Source of the DNA: Nymphaea colorata
Taxonomy: Eukaryota > Streptophyta > Magnoliopsida > Nymphaeales > Nymphaeaceae
Direction: 5' to 3'
Length of the DNA stretch: 64,000 bases
NCBI RefSeq assembly: GCF_008831285.2
Contig: NC_045140.1
Location: 8,428,505 to 8,492,504, forward strand
Part shown: positions 22,129-33,788 of the stretch, piece by piece
How positions within the stretch are numbered: the first letter of the stretch is position 1
Layout: the number at the start of each line of letters is the position of its first letter
Position numbers and translations under genes: made by a program
The notes under the pieces: model-generated
Told to the model about the DNA's origin: nothing
Databases searched by the model: none
Seen by the model: only the letters and a program-made list of their open reading frames with translations

Positions 22129-24780
22129 ACACCTCAACTAAGTAAGCAAGTTGAGAAATATCTTAAACATAGTTTGAATCAAGATTTTGGAATTTAAATC
22201 GATCAATCATAATATTGAAAGGATGAGAAAAACTTGTTAGAGGGTTCTACGGGCTAATTCTACCTTTCGATACCCTCTTGAAATGGTAACCTATAACTCG
22301 ATGGTCTTATTTCTTACCTAAACAGATTTTAAAGCGAAGTGGATCGAAAACTTATTGCTTTGATTTTTTGCATGTGGACCAGACACATTGATTAGACCTT
22401 GAGTAATAGGATATGAAGCTCGAGGCAATTTTGGGTTTTTGTAGAGACGCGTGACAAGCATGGTGGCATTTCAAGCAAATCTCTACCTAGGGCCAAATAT
22501 GGAGAGTGTGTTATATTCCCAAGTATGGGTTTTTTAGGATCGTTAGATCTTATGATTGTGTTTTATTTGAATGATATCTGATATAATGTGCTTATTGTCA
22601 TATAAATGTAGGTATGAGATTGATTGATTACAAAATTGATTGATTGTTTTAAAACATTATGCGATGACATATGCATGCTATGAATTATAATTGTTTAGGA
22701 TAGATTAGCTGAAGTATCAAGTCGAGTATCTTCTCGACCTCGATTGTGCATTAGTGAGTATCCTAACATGATATTTGCATAGGAAAACTATGAACGAATC
22801 ATGGATCGAGACTACTCTCTATAGATTGGCTAAGTTTTTATATGAAGTGATTGTTATGGTTTGACTGTTGTGAATGTCACGGATTTTCATCTACATTACC
22901 GTTGGACAATGATACAATTGAATGAACTTAATGGGTAGAAGTACCCAGAAAGTATGATCGGGCTAGCTAAGAATATTGATTGAATGTGTGACGTTCTTAA
23001 AGAGATGATTTGGGGTTTGGGTGCACCTGTGAAGTGAACCAATCTCGTGTGCTAGCTAATTTTATTGTCATTGTGCTTTCATAATGATAAATTAAGAAAG
23101 AATAATTGATTGGAGGTTAGTGGGCTATGACAATGTGTTTGAGATATGTTCTGCCTTTTGCCACTGGTTTCCCCTATTCAGAACGTAAGCGGTGCAAAGG
23201 CCCAAGATATCGTTATGTGATGTGCTTGGAGCATTGGACTCATGCCTTCTCAACCTGAGTGTCCAAGGGAAGGCTGAGCAACTCACTTTGAAATTTATAT
23301 ATTCATGATTGATTGCTCTACTGCTGCAGTGTGAACAGATGTGTATTGTTTTGAGCCACCACAGAAGTTGTCTTTCGATTGTAGGTCACATGTGGTATGC
23401 ACGCACATGTGTTTTGCACCCATATGAGCTGTTAATTCAGTGAATCAAATGTAAATGAAATGAATGTAAACAAAAGAATGTGAATGAAGTGGATGTGCAT
23501 GAATTAAATATGACTAATAATATGACTAATAAGTGTGTCGATTGTGGTTGAGCGGTTTCTACATATTGTAGAATATGTGAAAGACTATTATGACAAGTTA
23601 TGTGACTGCATGTGCATATCACTATATCATAGTGATTATGTTTTTTTATATGTTTGATTGCGGCTCAGCCTTCTGTTGTTTATCTATCTAAATCACTTTA
23701 GCCCATGGAGAAAGACAGCTCAGCACATGGGATGCATTGTAGTAATTTTCTAGCACTCAATTACATCAATAAATGGCAAAGTATGATGACTCTCCAAAGA
23801 TGAAAATAGGGGAATATAAGTAAGTTACAAGAAATATGCCTAAACATGACAATCATTAATATCTTGCACACAACGAAAAGAGATCACAATAACCATTGAA
23901 TGCCAGCTAAGCTGCCTAGATAAACTGCCTTCCTTCAACATAAAGCAACCTATCACCCTCTTGAAATCACCCAAATGTCATGGTTGTATCACTTGAAAAA
24001 ATCACAAAAAGGAGAGTCTCCATATTGCAGTGGACCAGTCTTATTGCACCTCAATAAAAAGAGGCAGTGGGGGCTTTCACCCTCTTCCCTCTTAAAGTTA
24101 ACATAAAATACTTTCAAGTTAACAAAAATGTGATATATTTAACAATTTTATGATTAAGACTCTTATTAAGAAAATTATGAAAAGAATCTTTTTTCCAATT
24201 ATAGCCAAGAGGTAGGCTTCAAAAGGAAATTTCCTCTTATTTAAAAAAATTGTAAATATGTAAGTTTTAATTTTGATTTCTATAACTTAGTACTCAGCTT
24301 CTTCCATTTCAAACCAAAGAATTGTCATAGAAATTGGTTCTCCATTAAAGAGACACCTTCATCTGCATTTTCTCCTCCGTTGTTTCCCTTCTTTTCTAGT
24401 CATACCTTTTCGTTCACTTTACTTTCAAGGTCCTTGAAATTAAGGAACTCAGATATGAAGGTTTGAACTGGGATGAAAACTCAAGCCCTCATAAAATGGA
24501 TTTCACATCTGGTGTTTGTTTACTCAACGGGGTTCCACATCAAATGGATTTCATATCATCCCATGATTTGGGATCTAAGGCTATCAAACGCACGCTTAAG
24601 TTAAGCTTTGATGGCTGAGATCCCGCTGTCTGGAGGAGATAAATGTACAGCCTTCCATTAAGTTTTGTACTAAAAAACGTACTAGAACTGAGCTGGGACC
24701 AGAGTAGATGGGACAACAAATCAAAGGTTTTCAAATCCGTGCGGATCTCAGGTCCCAAACATGGCCCTTGGTTAACAGCA

Positions 24781-24819
<39 letters not shown>

Positions 24820-25541
24820 CGCAGGCGCACCTTTACATTTATAGCATAATTTAAACAAGATGGGTAGCTAAAATCTAATCCAACTTTTCAAAGAATGGTG
24901 CCTTTCGCTTCTACTTTGCTTACCACCTTCTTCAACTTGTTAACTTTTTTTTGGGCCTGGGTTCTTTTTTCTCTTCTTTACTTCTCTCATGTCACTTTTT
25001 GTGCCATGCATCCATTACATCTCATCTTTTTTCTTTTTCATAGATAATTTATGACCCAAAGCATCAACAATCGTGCGACTGGAAGAGGAAAAAGAGGAGC
25101 CCTCTTTCAATCAACCGCTTTTCATGGCTTTTTCTCCTTTCGGTTAAACATTTTATTATTGATTAGCATGGAGGAGGTGTTGGATATGTGGATCCCTCTC
25201 CTTTTGCTTTTATTGTTTAAAAAGATGAATTTATAAGTAACTGCTGAACTTTTTATGCGTTTACGGATAAACAGTTACTTATAATTGACAGCTTGGGTTT
25301 TGTAAAGTTGTTTACAAGTAGAACAATAATGGATGGAAAAGATAATAGATCTAAACAACTAATGTGCCTTCCATAAAAAGACAATTTTTTAAAACAAAGA
25401 GATTTCATAATTCCCATTTTCTAAGTTGGTTCTTCAGCAATTTCATGTATTTCACACTTTATTTCTGTTCTTTTATCTACACAATCAAACCTAAAAGAGT
25501 GACAAACTCGTGAAGAAACGGACAATCAAGACGGGTTGAAC
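22129..25541. other. Gene-free AT-rich spacer
   Basis: About 3.4 kb without a supported gene. The sequence at about 22.4-23.6 kb has the texture of an old retrotransposon LTR or leader, with long moderately GC phrases and no open frames, but I found no paired LTR. A CT microsatellite lies at 24783-24816. Confidence 0.35.
24783..24816. repeat. (CT)n microsatellite
   Basis: A pure CT run of about 34 bp. Confidence 0.95.
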
Positions 25542-25704
25542 CAGGGGTGCACTATGTGGGAAATTACCTATTGCCCACACAATCTACAAAAGAAACTGTT
25601 TATTTTTATACTGATATTCCAGGTAAATTTTTCTTATTTACATATTTATTCACATATTGGTGTTTTTAAAATTTTATAACCAAAACTTTCTAGCTCCTCC
25701 CTTG
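25542..25704. mobile_element. hAT-type MITE, third diverged copy
   Basis: It starts CAGGGGTGCACTA and ends TAGCTCCTCCCTTG, an inverted pair of the CAGGGGTGGAGCTA kind. Inside the left end it has GTGGG..TTGCCCACAC and near the right end CTTTCTAGCTCC, the same layout as the 2136-2316 element. The flanking 8-mers do not match convincingly. Confidence 0.55.
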
Positions 25705-26385
25705 GGTACGAGGCTCACTCCCCACCTACACTTGATTGTCTTTGAACGAGAAACCTCCAGAGAGAAGAAATTTCTATTTGAAAGGTGCTTTTTATGTAGT
25801 ATAATGAGTTTTTGGGATATATCTTAATCTTATTGAGGGGAAGAGGAAAGAGCGTGCAGTTTTTTTTCATCGTGAAATCAAAAGCTGATTCAAGGAAAAT
25901 ATCAGAAAGTATGCAAACAACCAACATCCCCATGTCTTCAGATCTGTCACAAGCATAGAGAGCCGAATTCCAAAATTTTGCCGCAAAAAGGAATCCTAAA
26001 AGTAGAACTCTCGTCCCAAGTCCCATTCACGAGTGCTCCACTACTGTTCATACTTCATATAGAAGAAACACTGCACAGCCGACGAAGGACGCTTTACTAT
26101 TTATACACACGCGCACACACACGGAGAGAGAGAGAGACAGACAGACAGACAGAGATATGGAGGTGGCGGAATCGCGGCAATTTTCGTCCATCACACTGTC
26201 CAGGAAAGCCTGAACGCGTTCTTATTTCTCATCTAGTGTCTAATCATCTTTTTCATTCGCCAAGCATCCCGCCATTCCATGTCTGACTCTCTTCCATCCT
26301 TTTCACAAACCTCTTGGTCCTTATAGCTCTCTCTGCATCTGGTATTTCCTCCAATTGAGAATCTGGGGAGGCGAAAGGGAAAAGG

Positions 26386-26715
26386 ATGATACCCTTATTG
26401 TTTTTGCTGTTGATTGTGGAGGGGTTGGTGGTCTTGCTGCTTACCATCAAGATAGGTCCTCTGAGGGAACTCACTATCAGGGGCCTGGACCAGCTTGAGA
26501 TAGGGAAGGGCCCTGCCACTCTTAAAACCCTAGCCTGCACAATGTTGCTCATCTTCCTCTCCAGCTTCATCAGCATTCTTAAGATTCAGAACAGGGGCAT
26601 CAAGACCGGCACCACCACCCCAATGGATCAGGTCCTTTGGAGGACCCGCCTACTGGAAGTCTCTCTTACTGGTATCTACACCCTACCTCGCTGCAATTTG
26701 TGTGTTGTTAGTTGC

Positions 26716-26747
<32 letters not shown>

Positions 26748-29156
26748 GGTAGGTTCTGTTTTATGTGTTTCGCGGTCTTTTGTTTGATGAATAGATGACT
26801 TTTTCTCCTTAAACCTTTTATGGGTGATTTTTTTCGTTGTGTTTGCTATATTCTGCGTTTTGTGCTCTCTGGCCTTACGTTTAACGAATGGGTGGCCTTG
26901 TCTCCCTACATCTTTCCTTGTGACTGTTTTCATCTGTTTTATGTGCTTGCATTGTCATGACCTTGTGTGCCATGTGTAGGTAGTTTTTCCTTCCTAATTT
27001 TTTCTTTATAACTGGTTTTCATTTTGCTTCTGAGCAGCAGAGCATGCTGTTCTGTATGTTTGTGCATTACCATGGACTTTTGTTCGATTTTGGGAGGTGT
27101 TTTTTCGTCCACAAATCCTTTCCGGTGGCTGTTTCCACTTTGTTTATCAAGAATAGATTATTGGGTATGATGAAAGCTATCCATATTCTCTAGTTGAACT
27201 CAAAGAAAATGGCGGCAGAAAGCAAATATTAAGGGTGAATACATGATAAAGTGTCAAACTACTCTTGTTTGTGGTCTCCCAAGATCACCTTCGGCTGCTC
27301 TCATCTGCCAAGATCATCTTTGGTCCAGCATTGATTATTTGAGACCATACAGTTGCAGCATGCGGTGTCTAGGAATGTGTGGTGTACTCTTGGTTGCAGG
27401 AAAGGCACCTGAATAAGTGGCTGATCCGGTGTCTTATGGTAGAGTGTGCTAACAGGTGGAAGCTGCTCCTCATGATCATGCTAGCTGTAATGGAACTATG
27501 GATGCTGCACAGAGGAATGGTTCTGAAGAATGTTGCAAATTGGAGCAGGAAGTGGAGAGCTGTTAGACGTTATGGTCCCTCTAGGGAATGATGAAAAAAT
27601 CAACCTTATTTCTGTATGTCAAACTTAAGGTGGTCGAGGAGATAAGAATAGTCATTGTCCTTTTGCAGCATGTAGACTAACATGTCATCTTCTGCTGGGA
27701 GACCAGGAAAATTCTTTCTGAGATTTGTATACTCGGAATGGATTTTAGCTAGCATAATGTTTCTTCTTCTTGAAACAATAGGTCACTTGGTCTTAGGTTC
27801 ATTAAAGATAGCAAATGAAAAGAATGGGTAGAATTCCTCTTTCACTATCAATAGCGGGGATCTTATTGTTCATTTCCTTTCCAACAGTCGGGTTGATTGC
27901 ATTTTTTACCATGGAAAGAAGGGGAGGAATCAATTTGCTTTATTTGGAGATAAGTGTATGTCTTCACATGTTTGAGGTTGCTTACCACTCTGATTAGAGA
28001 AATCAAAGAACTAAAAAGAAGTCAATACGAATTTTCCTTTTTCTGGTTTGTGTGTGTATGAGCGAGCATGCATGACCTGCTTGTTCTTTTTTTCCATTTC
28101 AGGTCAGTACCACTAAATATTAGTCTGGCACAATTTCTAATCCCAAGGATTGTCCCTTTTCACTAAAAAATACAACAATATTTTCAAAAGAAAGAAAAGG
28201 GTGAACATTGTGAATATGTGGATGAAAGATATTTGTACCTGCTAGACCCTATGATGCTTCGTTTTAGTGAAAGCCATCTCCATCTGCTACGTCTTATGAT
28301 GTGTAGTCTGTTTTTCCTCCCACCTCTATTATACTTAGTTTTAAGAGGGTAATGCTGTCTCATGCTTCCTCCTCTGGTCGTGCATTTCAGAGGCAGGATG
28401 TTGTTTCTTTCCTCAATACAAGTGTTGGAAAAAGAACTTAGTCTTCCATATATATGTGTGCATGTGTGCATATGGATTTATACGCTGCCATGACTGGATG
28501 TTGCCGGATGGCTAAAAACTAAAAACTTGTCACTAAAGCAGCATAGAATCATAGATTGTTGAAAAAATACTATAAACAATTGTTGCATCATAAACCATCG
28601 CTAATATTCATATGACAGCTGTTTTTTAGTGACAGGCTTTTAATGTTTAGCTATCCAACAACATGTGGCACACTACAGCATAGAACTGCCCTATGTATAT
28701 TAATGTGTCTATTGTTTGAGATGTGTTGAGCACACGGAGCTGACTGTGGCTCAAAACATTCTGAACAGATTCTCATTTGTTGCAGGGTATTCTCTTTTTC
28801 TCGGTTTTGTCATTGTTCGGTTGCATCACTATCTCAGAAAACTCACTGGTTGTCGGCTAGCGGTTGGTGCTTCAAAATTACATGCCAAGAAACTTCAGGA
28901 AGAGTGCCTTCTCCTCAAAGAGAAGGAAGAGAAGGTTTCTCAAGAAACAAAGACTCTGAAAGAAGAAATTTTGCAACTATCAGAACAACTAAAGAAACTG
29001 AAACTGAAATCTGAAGAAAAGGAGAAACAATTACGATCTGCAGAAGCCAATGTTCTTGCCCTTCAGAAACAATCTCAAGATTTGCTTCTGGAATATGACC
29101 GCCTATTAGAGGATAACCAAGCTCTGCAGACCCAGATGCTTTCATTCAAAATGTGA
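26386..29156 (+). CDS. BAP31-like endoplasmic reticulum membrane protein
   Basis: BAP31 homologues are three-pass ER proteins thought to act in export and quality control of membrane proteins. Two coding exons, 26386-26671 and 28786-29156, join across a 2.1-kb intron (ACTG|GTATCT .. TTGCAG|GG), giving 218 residues. Membrane segments lie at about 2-21 (starting MIPLLFLLLIVEG), 45-65 and 93-110. The plant BAP31 signatures LKIQNR and the RLHHYLRKL stretch after the third segment are present. Residues about 125-215 are a Leu/Glu/Lys-rich coiled coil containing LLLEYDRLLEDNQ. The protein ends SFKM, so the KKxx retrieval signal of animal BAP31 is absent. The ATG follows a pyrimidine-rich leader. 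Confidence 0.92.
26718..26747. repeat. (TTA)n microsatellite in the BAP31-like intron
   Basis: About ten TTA units directly downstream of exon 1. Confidence 0.95.
28498..28665. mobile_element. Small foldback MITE in the BAP31-like intron
   Basis: The left arm ATGTTGCCGGATGGCTAAAA, continuing to CTTGTCACTAAA, is repeated inverted at the right end (TTTAGTGACAGG to CTATCCAACAACAT). The arms are about 40 bp and roughly 80% alike. It lies about 120 bp upstream of the second coding exon. I could not identify a clean target duplication, so the superfamily is undetermined. Confidence 0.7.
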
Positions 29157-29626
29157 GAATCCCCTTGAGTGATATGCCCTTTTAAGACTCCGGAATTGCT
29201 AGAAGTTTTGTTGCCAATTTCTGGTGTTATTGGAAGAAACATTGATTTGGCCCTGGAAAGTTGATTATTTGCAACTTTCCTTTTTTGAGGCTTTCGGCAT
29301 TCTTCCTCCCCTTTCCTTTTTGTCTGACCTGCTCCTGTCGTCAAGCAGTCCACTGTACATCCTTTGTGAGGAAATATGAACATAGGTAACAGTTGTTATC
29401 TCCTGATCTGGTTTCATAGCTGGGGCTTAATGCTGGAGACATGCAATGCAATATGCTGCAGCTTGTGAATGGCAGCTGCACTGCTTGCTGCTGTTCTTGT
29501 ATTTCTTGGGAAAGCAGAAGTGTGGCAAATTGCTACTAGAATATGTGTTTTTTCAGTGCCATATATATGCAATATCTGATGTATTTTGAAAGCTTTTATT
29601 TATTTATGTTTTTTCGTATCGCAATA

Positions 29627-29717
29627 ATTTCTAAGGTATCAGCGAATCTTCCTGGCCATGATTCTGCATCGTGGGTCTTTTCATTATGGTCAGGAAGATC
29701 GCTGATACTCAGAAAAT
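29627..29717 (+). ncRNA. Candidate microRNA-like hairpin downstream of the BAP31-like gene
   Basis: The arm at 29636-29662 (starting GTATCAGCGAATCTTCC) pairs with 29683-29708 (ending GATCGCTGATAC). In RNA this forms a helix of about 26 bp with one bulged base and two G-U pairs around a 20-nt loop. Pairing continues outward for about seven more bases (TTTCT with AGAAA). The geometry fits a plant microRNA precursor, but the arms do not match a conserved plant miRNA family I know. It could equally be a tiny foldback element. It lies 470 nt after the BAP31-like stop codon, possibly inside that 3' UTR. Confidence 0.45.
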
Positions 29718-30616
29718 GTTCCAATATTTCTCATAATGACGACCTATCTTAAGGAAAATATTACTGTTTACACGAATTTTTTGGTGTTATTCGTATCTTA
29801 ATTTAGTTTATACATACAATATTTTCATTTTTGAGTTAATTTAGTTTATACGTATCGTGGGTCTATACTGCTCACTTGCCTTTCCTTCCCGACAGAACTT
29901 GCTTCGTATGCCCTTCGCCAAGAAAATTGGGCCTTACTATTGGAAAGAGACAATGAAATGAGAGGGGAGCCGAGGATTTGAAAGGGCTTTGATTAGTAAT
30001 TGAAGGTTTCATCCACACTGATGTTTTTTTTTCTGCTTGAAAATATGAACTTCGGAAATGAGATTTAAAAGGGTATCTGAGAGAATTTATTTCCTAATAC
30101 ACTGCTTGGAGAAAAGCTCATTCTGGCCGTTGCCAATCCCATGGTCCAACATGTAGGCTTATCAGTGGATCATATTCAAATATCACATGGTTATTAGCAT
30201 TTTTTACTATTAGCATATTAGGTAATTCGATTAAGAATCTTATTTGAATTACAAAGTCCTATCTATAATTTTACGTGTCGTTGAGTCTATGAAAGTCAGA
30301 CATCTGTCAGAACCTGTAAGGCACAAACGAAAAAGCCTATACCATATCCAGATCCGATTATTACTTGAATGTAAATTGTGATCTCGGATCCAACTATTTG
30401 AATTCAACTTTGGATAAAACATCGGACCTTATCTTACTCATTCACTTCCCTGCCAACATATGGCAGTTCCATATCCCTTAATTCTAAGACCATCTTCTAA
30501 ACATGGGTTATTCTAAGGGTTCATTAAATGGCTAAACCCTATATGGGTTGTGGGAGGCGGCCGGATGGCAAAGAAGACCACTAAGCTTGAGCAAATGTAG
30601 TGGAAACTTTGAAGAT
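29718..30616. other. Spacer after the BAP31-like gene
   Basis: AT-rich, with no gene recognised. A short direct repeat of TTAATTTAGTTTATAC occurs near 29798-29850. Confidence 0.4.
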
Positions 30617-30970
30617 TAAGGCTGGACGTTGGGTCGGGTACCCATGCTCGGCTGATTCGGACCCAGAATCGGCCTCGGAGAAAAGGGCACCGGGCGGGCC
30701 CGATAATTAATCGGGTGGGGCCGGTGGGCCCGATTAAGCCTGGGTGAGCTCGATAATATTTTTTAATATATATTTTATTGATTTTTATATTAAATTATAA
30801 TACTTTATTATATTTATATATTATTTTATATTAAAAATAGCTATATGTTAATTTAATCAAGTTAAGTTTGAGCTCAAATTTTAAGTATCGGGCTGAACCC
30901 GGGCCAGGGTTTTGGTGTCGGGCTGGGCTGGGCTGGGCCGGGCCGAGCCGACCCGATGATGCCATGAATA
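30617..30970. mobile_element. Probable non-autonomous hAT element with GGCCCG-rich ends
   Basis: The left side TAAGGCTGGACGTTGGGTCGGG and right side GGGCCGAGCCGACCCGATGATGCC resemble inverted TAGGCCTGGGCATCGGGTCGGG termini. GGCCCGATTAA blocks flank an AT-rich core at 30750-30840, as in the copy at 12525-12791. The target duplication was not resolved. Confidence 0.5.
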
Positions 30971-31770
30971 GGACTGCTGCAATGGCAACTGAGATTTCAG
31001 AGAATGGCACGGCACAGTTCATATCCTATCCATCCTGTTGCTTATGAGAGAATGACTCAACCTTTTAGGTTCACAACATTAGCTACGCGTGGACCATGGC
31101 GCTGAATCCAAAGTTTTCGGTGATGCAAAAAATCACTTTTTGGCAATTTCTTGACAGCCACTTGTCCCTAAAGTCCACGACAGCTTACAGACTTAGATGT
31201 TCAACAGTATTATTATTCTATTGTACATTTATTGTTTAGTAAAAAAAAAAATAGCGCCATGAAAATTGAATTGAGGATGTATCATCAGTGAGACCCTCAA
31301 AGCTAAATAATCAATTTTTTATTAGAGTAGATTTTGAAGAGAAATTATGCCAAGTTTTGAGGAAGCGAGTGGGCAAGCGAAGAACCATGTTTTCATAGCA
31401 AGCCCCTGGACTTTGGCGGAGGAGATGAAGATCAAAAGTCAATCAGTCCACCGAGATTGGGATTCGTCTCCCAAATATGCTGGCATACCTTTGTATTGGT
31501 AATCCTTTTCTGAGTCTGGTTTTCGAATTCAGAATAGGGGAGAGTAGGGGGTTTCGCTGGGCTATACTTTCATGGTGTTGGGCTGTAAAAGTAGTAAGAA
31601 GAGGAGGAAAGCTGGAAAAATGTTAGAGCTTTCTCCAAAGATAAAAGGTGGGGGGAAGTTGAAAAAGGGCTGTTGGAGACACCCAAGTTCAAACGGTAGG
31701 TGAATTTTGGCCGTATATAGGTGGTCACTGAAGTGCCGGAAGATTACTTTCCACATGGTTTGCTGGAACT

Positions 31771-32103
31771 ATGATGGGAAAGGAACATGTTGAGGCAGAA
31801 AATGGGAGGGAAGGAAGGACCAATGCGTCTCCATTGATAGTTTGGAAGAGCTGTCAAGAGGCATATAAAGCAATTAAGTGGAAAGGTAAAGAAAACGATA
31901 AAGTATATATACGACTGCCTACTGGCATGGTTTGCTCTGACGTCCAAGGAGATCGATCTCCTTCAAAACCATTCATTGGCCATGGTGGTGAAATGGTTGA
32001 GGCCTTTCTGATTTTGGATGGCAATAATCACATTTCTGTAAGGAAGATGCATCTGAGGGCAATGATGCGGCTAGGTTTGGGTTTCTTGAACGCAGTCTGT
32101 TGA
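31771..32103 (+). other. Open frame of unknown nature (110 codons)
   Basis: An ATG-started frame, rich in Gly, Met, Glu and Lys, with no domain I recognise. Codon-like order continues beyond its stop in other frames to about 32290 (for example WPLKWKRIAQWGDLFELV). This suggests a decayed coding sequence, perhaps a retroelement fragment, and not a functional gene. Confidence 0.2.
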
Positions 32104-33664
32104 TGGTAGTTTCAAAGGGGCTTATGTTGTCAGCTTAATGTGGGGGCAGCGGAGAAGGCTGAGCGGTTTTATGGAGGGCAGGAGGAAATGGCCATTAAAA
32201 TGGAAGAGGATTGCTCAGTGGGGAGACTTATTTGAGTTAGTAAATGGTGGAATCCCAGTTCATGTGGCACAAATGGGGGAATTGCTATGGAGAGGCTGAC
32301 GGGAGATGCTATTTTGATTAGTTGTTCTCTATGTACGTCATTTATCTTGTTGTGTTTTCTGATAGCAATCTCTTGTTCCTGTTTTTGGTAAGTGGGTTTG
32401 GTGACTTGTCTTTAGTTGGACCCATGTGTGGCTAGGCCTTGTATCGTTCGTGTGTGTGTATAATTCAGAAATAAAGGCAAAAGCCTATCCCTCCAGCACT
32501 CCAACTCCACTGGAAATGGCACCCAGTAATGGTTAGGTTGCATGATCAGACTGTTTCAATGTTTTTCATTTCAAAAGAGACTTTTGCCATGGGCAGATAT
32601 CTGTTGCTTCCAGGCCAAAAAATTTCTACTGCCCTAAGGTTTTGAGCTCCATTGGCATCAACAATGACAGTAGTGCACCATTCAATATAGATACTGCAAA
32701 CCACCACTTAAAACACACAAGTATACAGACCTCTAACCCAACCGGTTATACTATGTTCCTTAAAGGAGACCCAAAAAAAAAAAAGTTTCCAATACATAAT
32801 TTTTTCTTTTTTCTTATTCTCTAACATTCTTTGGTTTCCTTTTCATTCTTTAACATTCTTTGGTTTCCTTTTCATTTGATACTTGAAAAAAGAATGCTGA
32901 AAAGAAATGAAAGGACAAAAAAAACAAACTCCAGATGAACAAATTCAAACCGGAAATGTTTGTTTCTAATTCTTCAAGAATCAGAAACAAAAGCACTAAT
33001 AGGAAAAGAAACCTTTCTATTATAAGATTGTGTGATTTGATCCACAAACGATACGGGCTACAACAGTATATCCATCGCATGTATTTTAAGGAATAACTTG
33101 ACGTAATTATCAAGGTGAAATAGAGCTAAAGCGGCGACAAAACTTGATTTTACAATTTTAGTTTTTTTTTTTTTCCTCGTTTCTTTTAAATTTTCAATTA
33201 AACCCCCTTAAGTACAGCTCACACCGTCGTTGGGCAGAGCAGGTTAACATGTTAGGCCCATAACATGAGACAATATGTTACCAACTTACCCTTGACGGTA
33301 GAAAGAGACTTTCCCCTACAAGAACAAAGGCGAAAACTGAAAAAAAAAGAAAAGAAAATAAGAAAATGCCGTCCCTAAAATGGTATAAAGTGGGCCCCAC
33401 GTGTTAAGTTACCGAACACGTAGGCCATCCTCCTAATTGGATCCTTCTTAGGGTTAAGCTGTCTAGTCCTACTGGCACTTTTACTTGCATGAGTGATTGG
33501 GACATCAAAATCACAGAGAAACCCACATGCATGATCACAAATGAGTAGAAAAACAAGAGGAGCTATCCACAAATTCTTGAAAGCATTGAAGTACTGAAAT
33601 TTTCCTGTTCCCACTTCTCGTCAAATGATGAGTTGCCATTTTCTTCTTTTCTTCTTGCCATGTG
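32104..33664. other. Gene-free spacer downstream of ARPC4
   Basis: AT-rich. A 29-bp unit containing AACATTCTTTGGTTTCC is tandemly duplicated at about 32820-32876. No gene recognised. Confidence 0.4.
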
Positions 33665-33707
33665 GTATAGCATTTAGTGGTATTCACACCACTAAATCCC
33701 GCTATAC
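33665..33707 (-). other. Short hairpin just 3' of the ARPC4 coding region
   Basis: GTATAGCATTTAGTGGT and its inverted copy (ACCACTAAAT, 3 extra bases, GCTATAC) surround a 6-nt loop, giving a 17-bp stem with a 3-nt bulge. It lies 82 nt beyond the ARPC4 stop, so it is probably in the 3' UTR. It may be a relic of a small transposon or a structured UTR element. Confidence 0.6.
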
Positions 33708-33788
33708 GCTTGATAACTAGTCAGGAGCTGCTAATCGGAAAGGAGCCTGAAGAAATCTGCGGAGTTACGAGTTACGGGGAGCGGGCAT

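Noticed and set aside
26253..26576. 107-codon minus-strand frame over BAP31-like exon 1
   Set aside because: It is antisense to a conserved membrane-protein exon, with no independent motif.
27379..27591. 70-codon frame in the BAP31-like intron, possible extra exon
   Set aside because: Exons 1 and 2 join in phase with the conserved third membrane segment intact across the junction. Inserting this frame would disrupt it.
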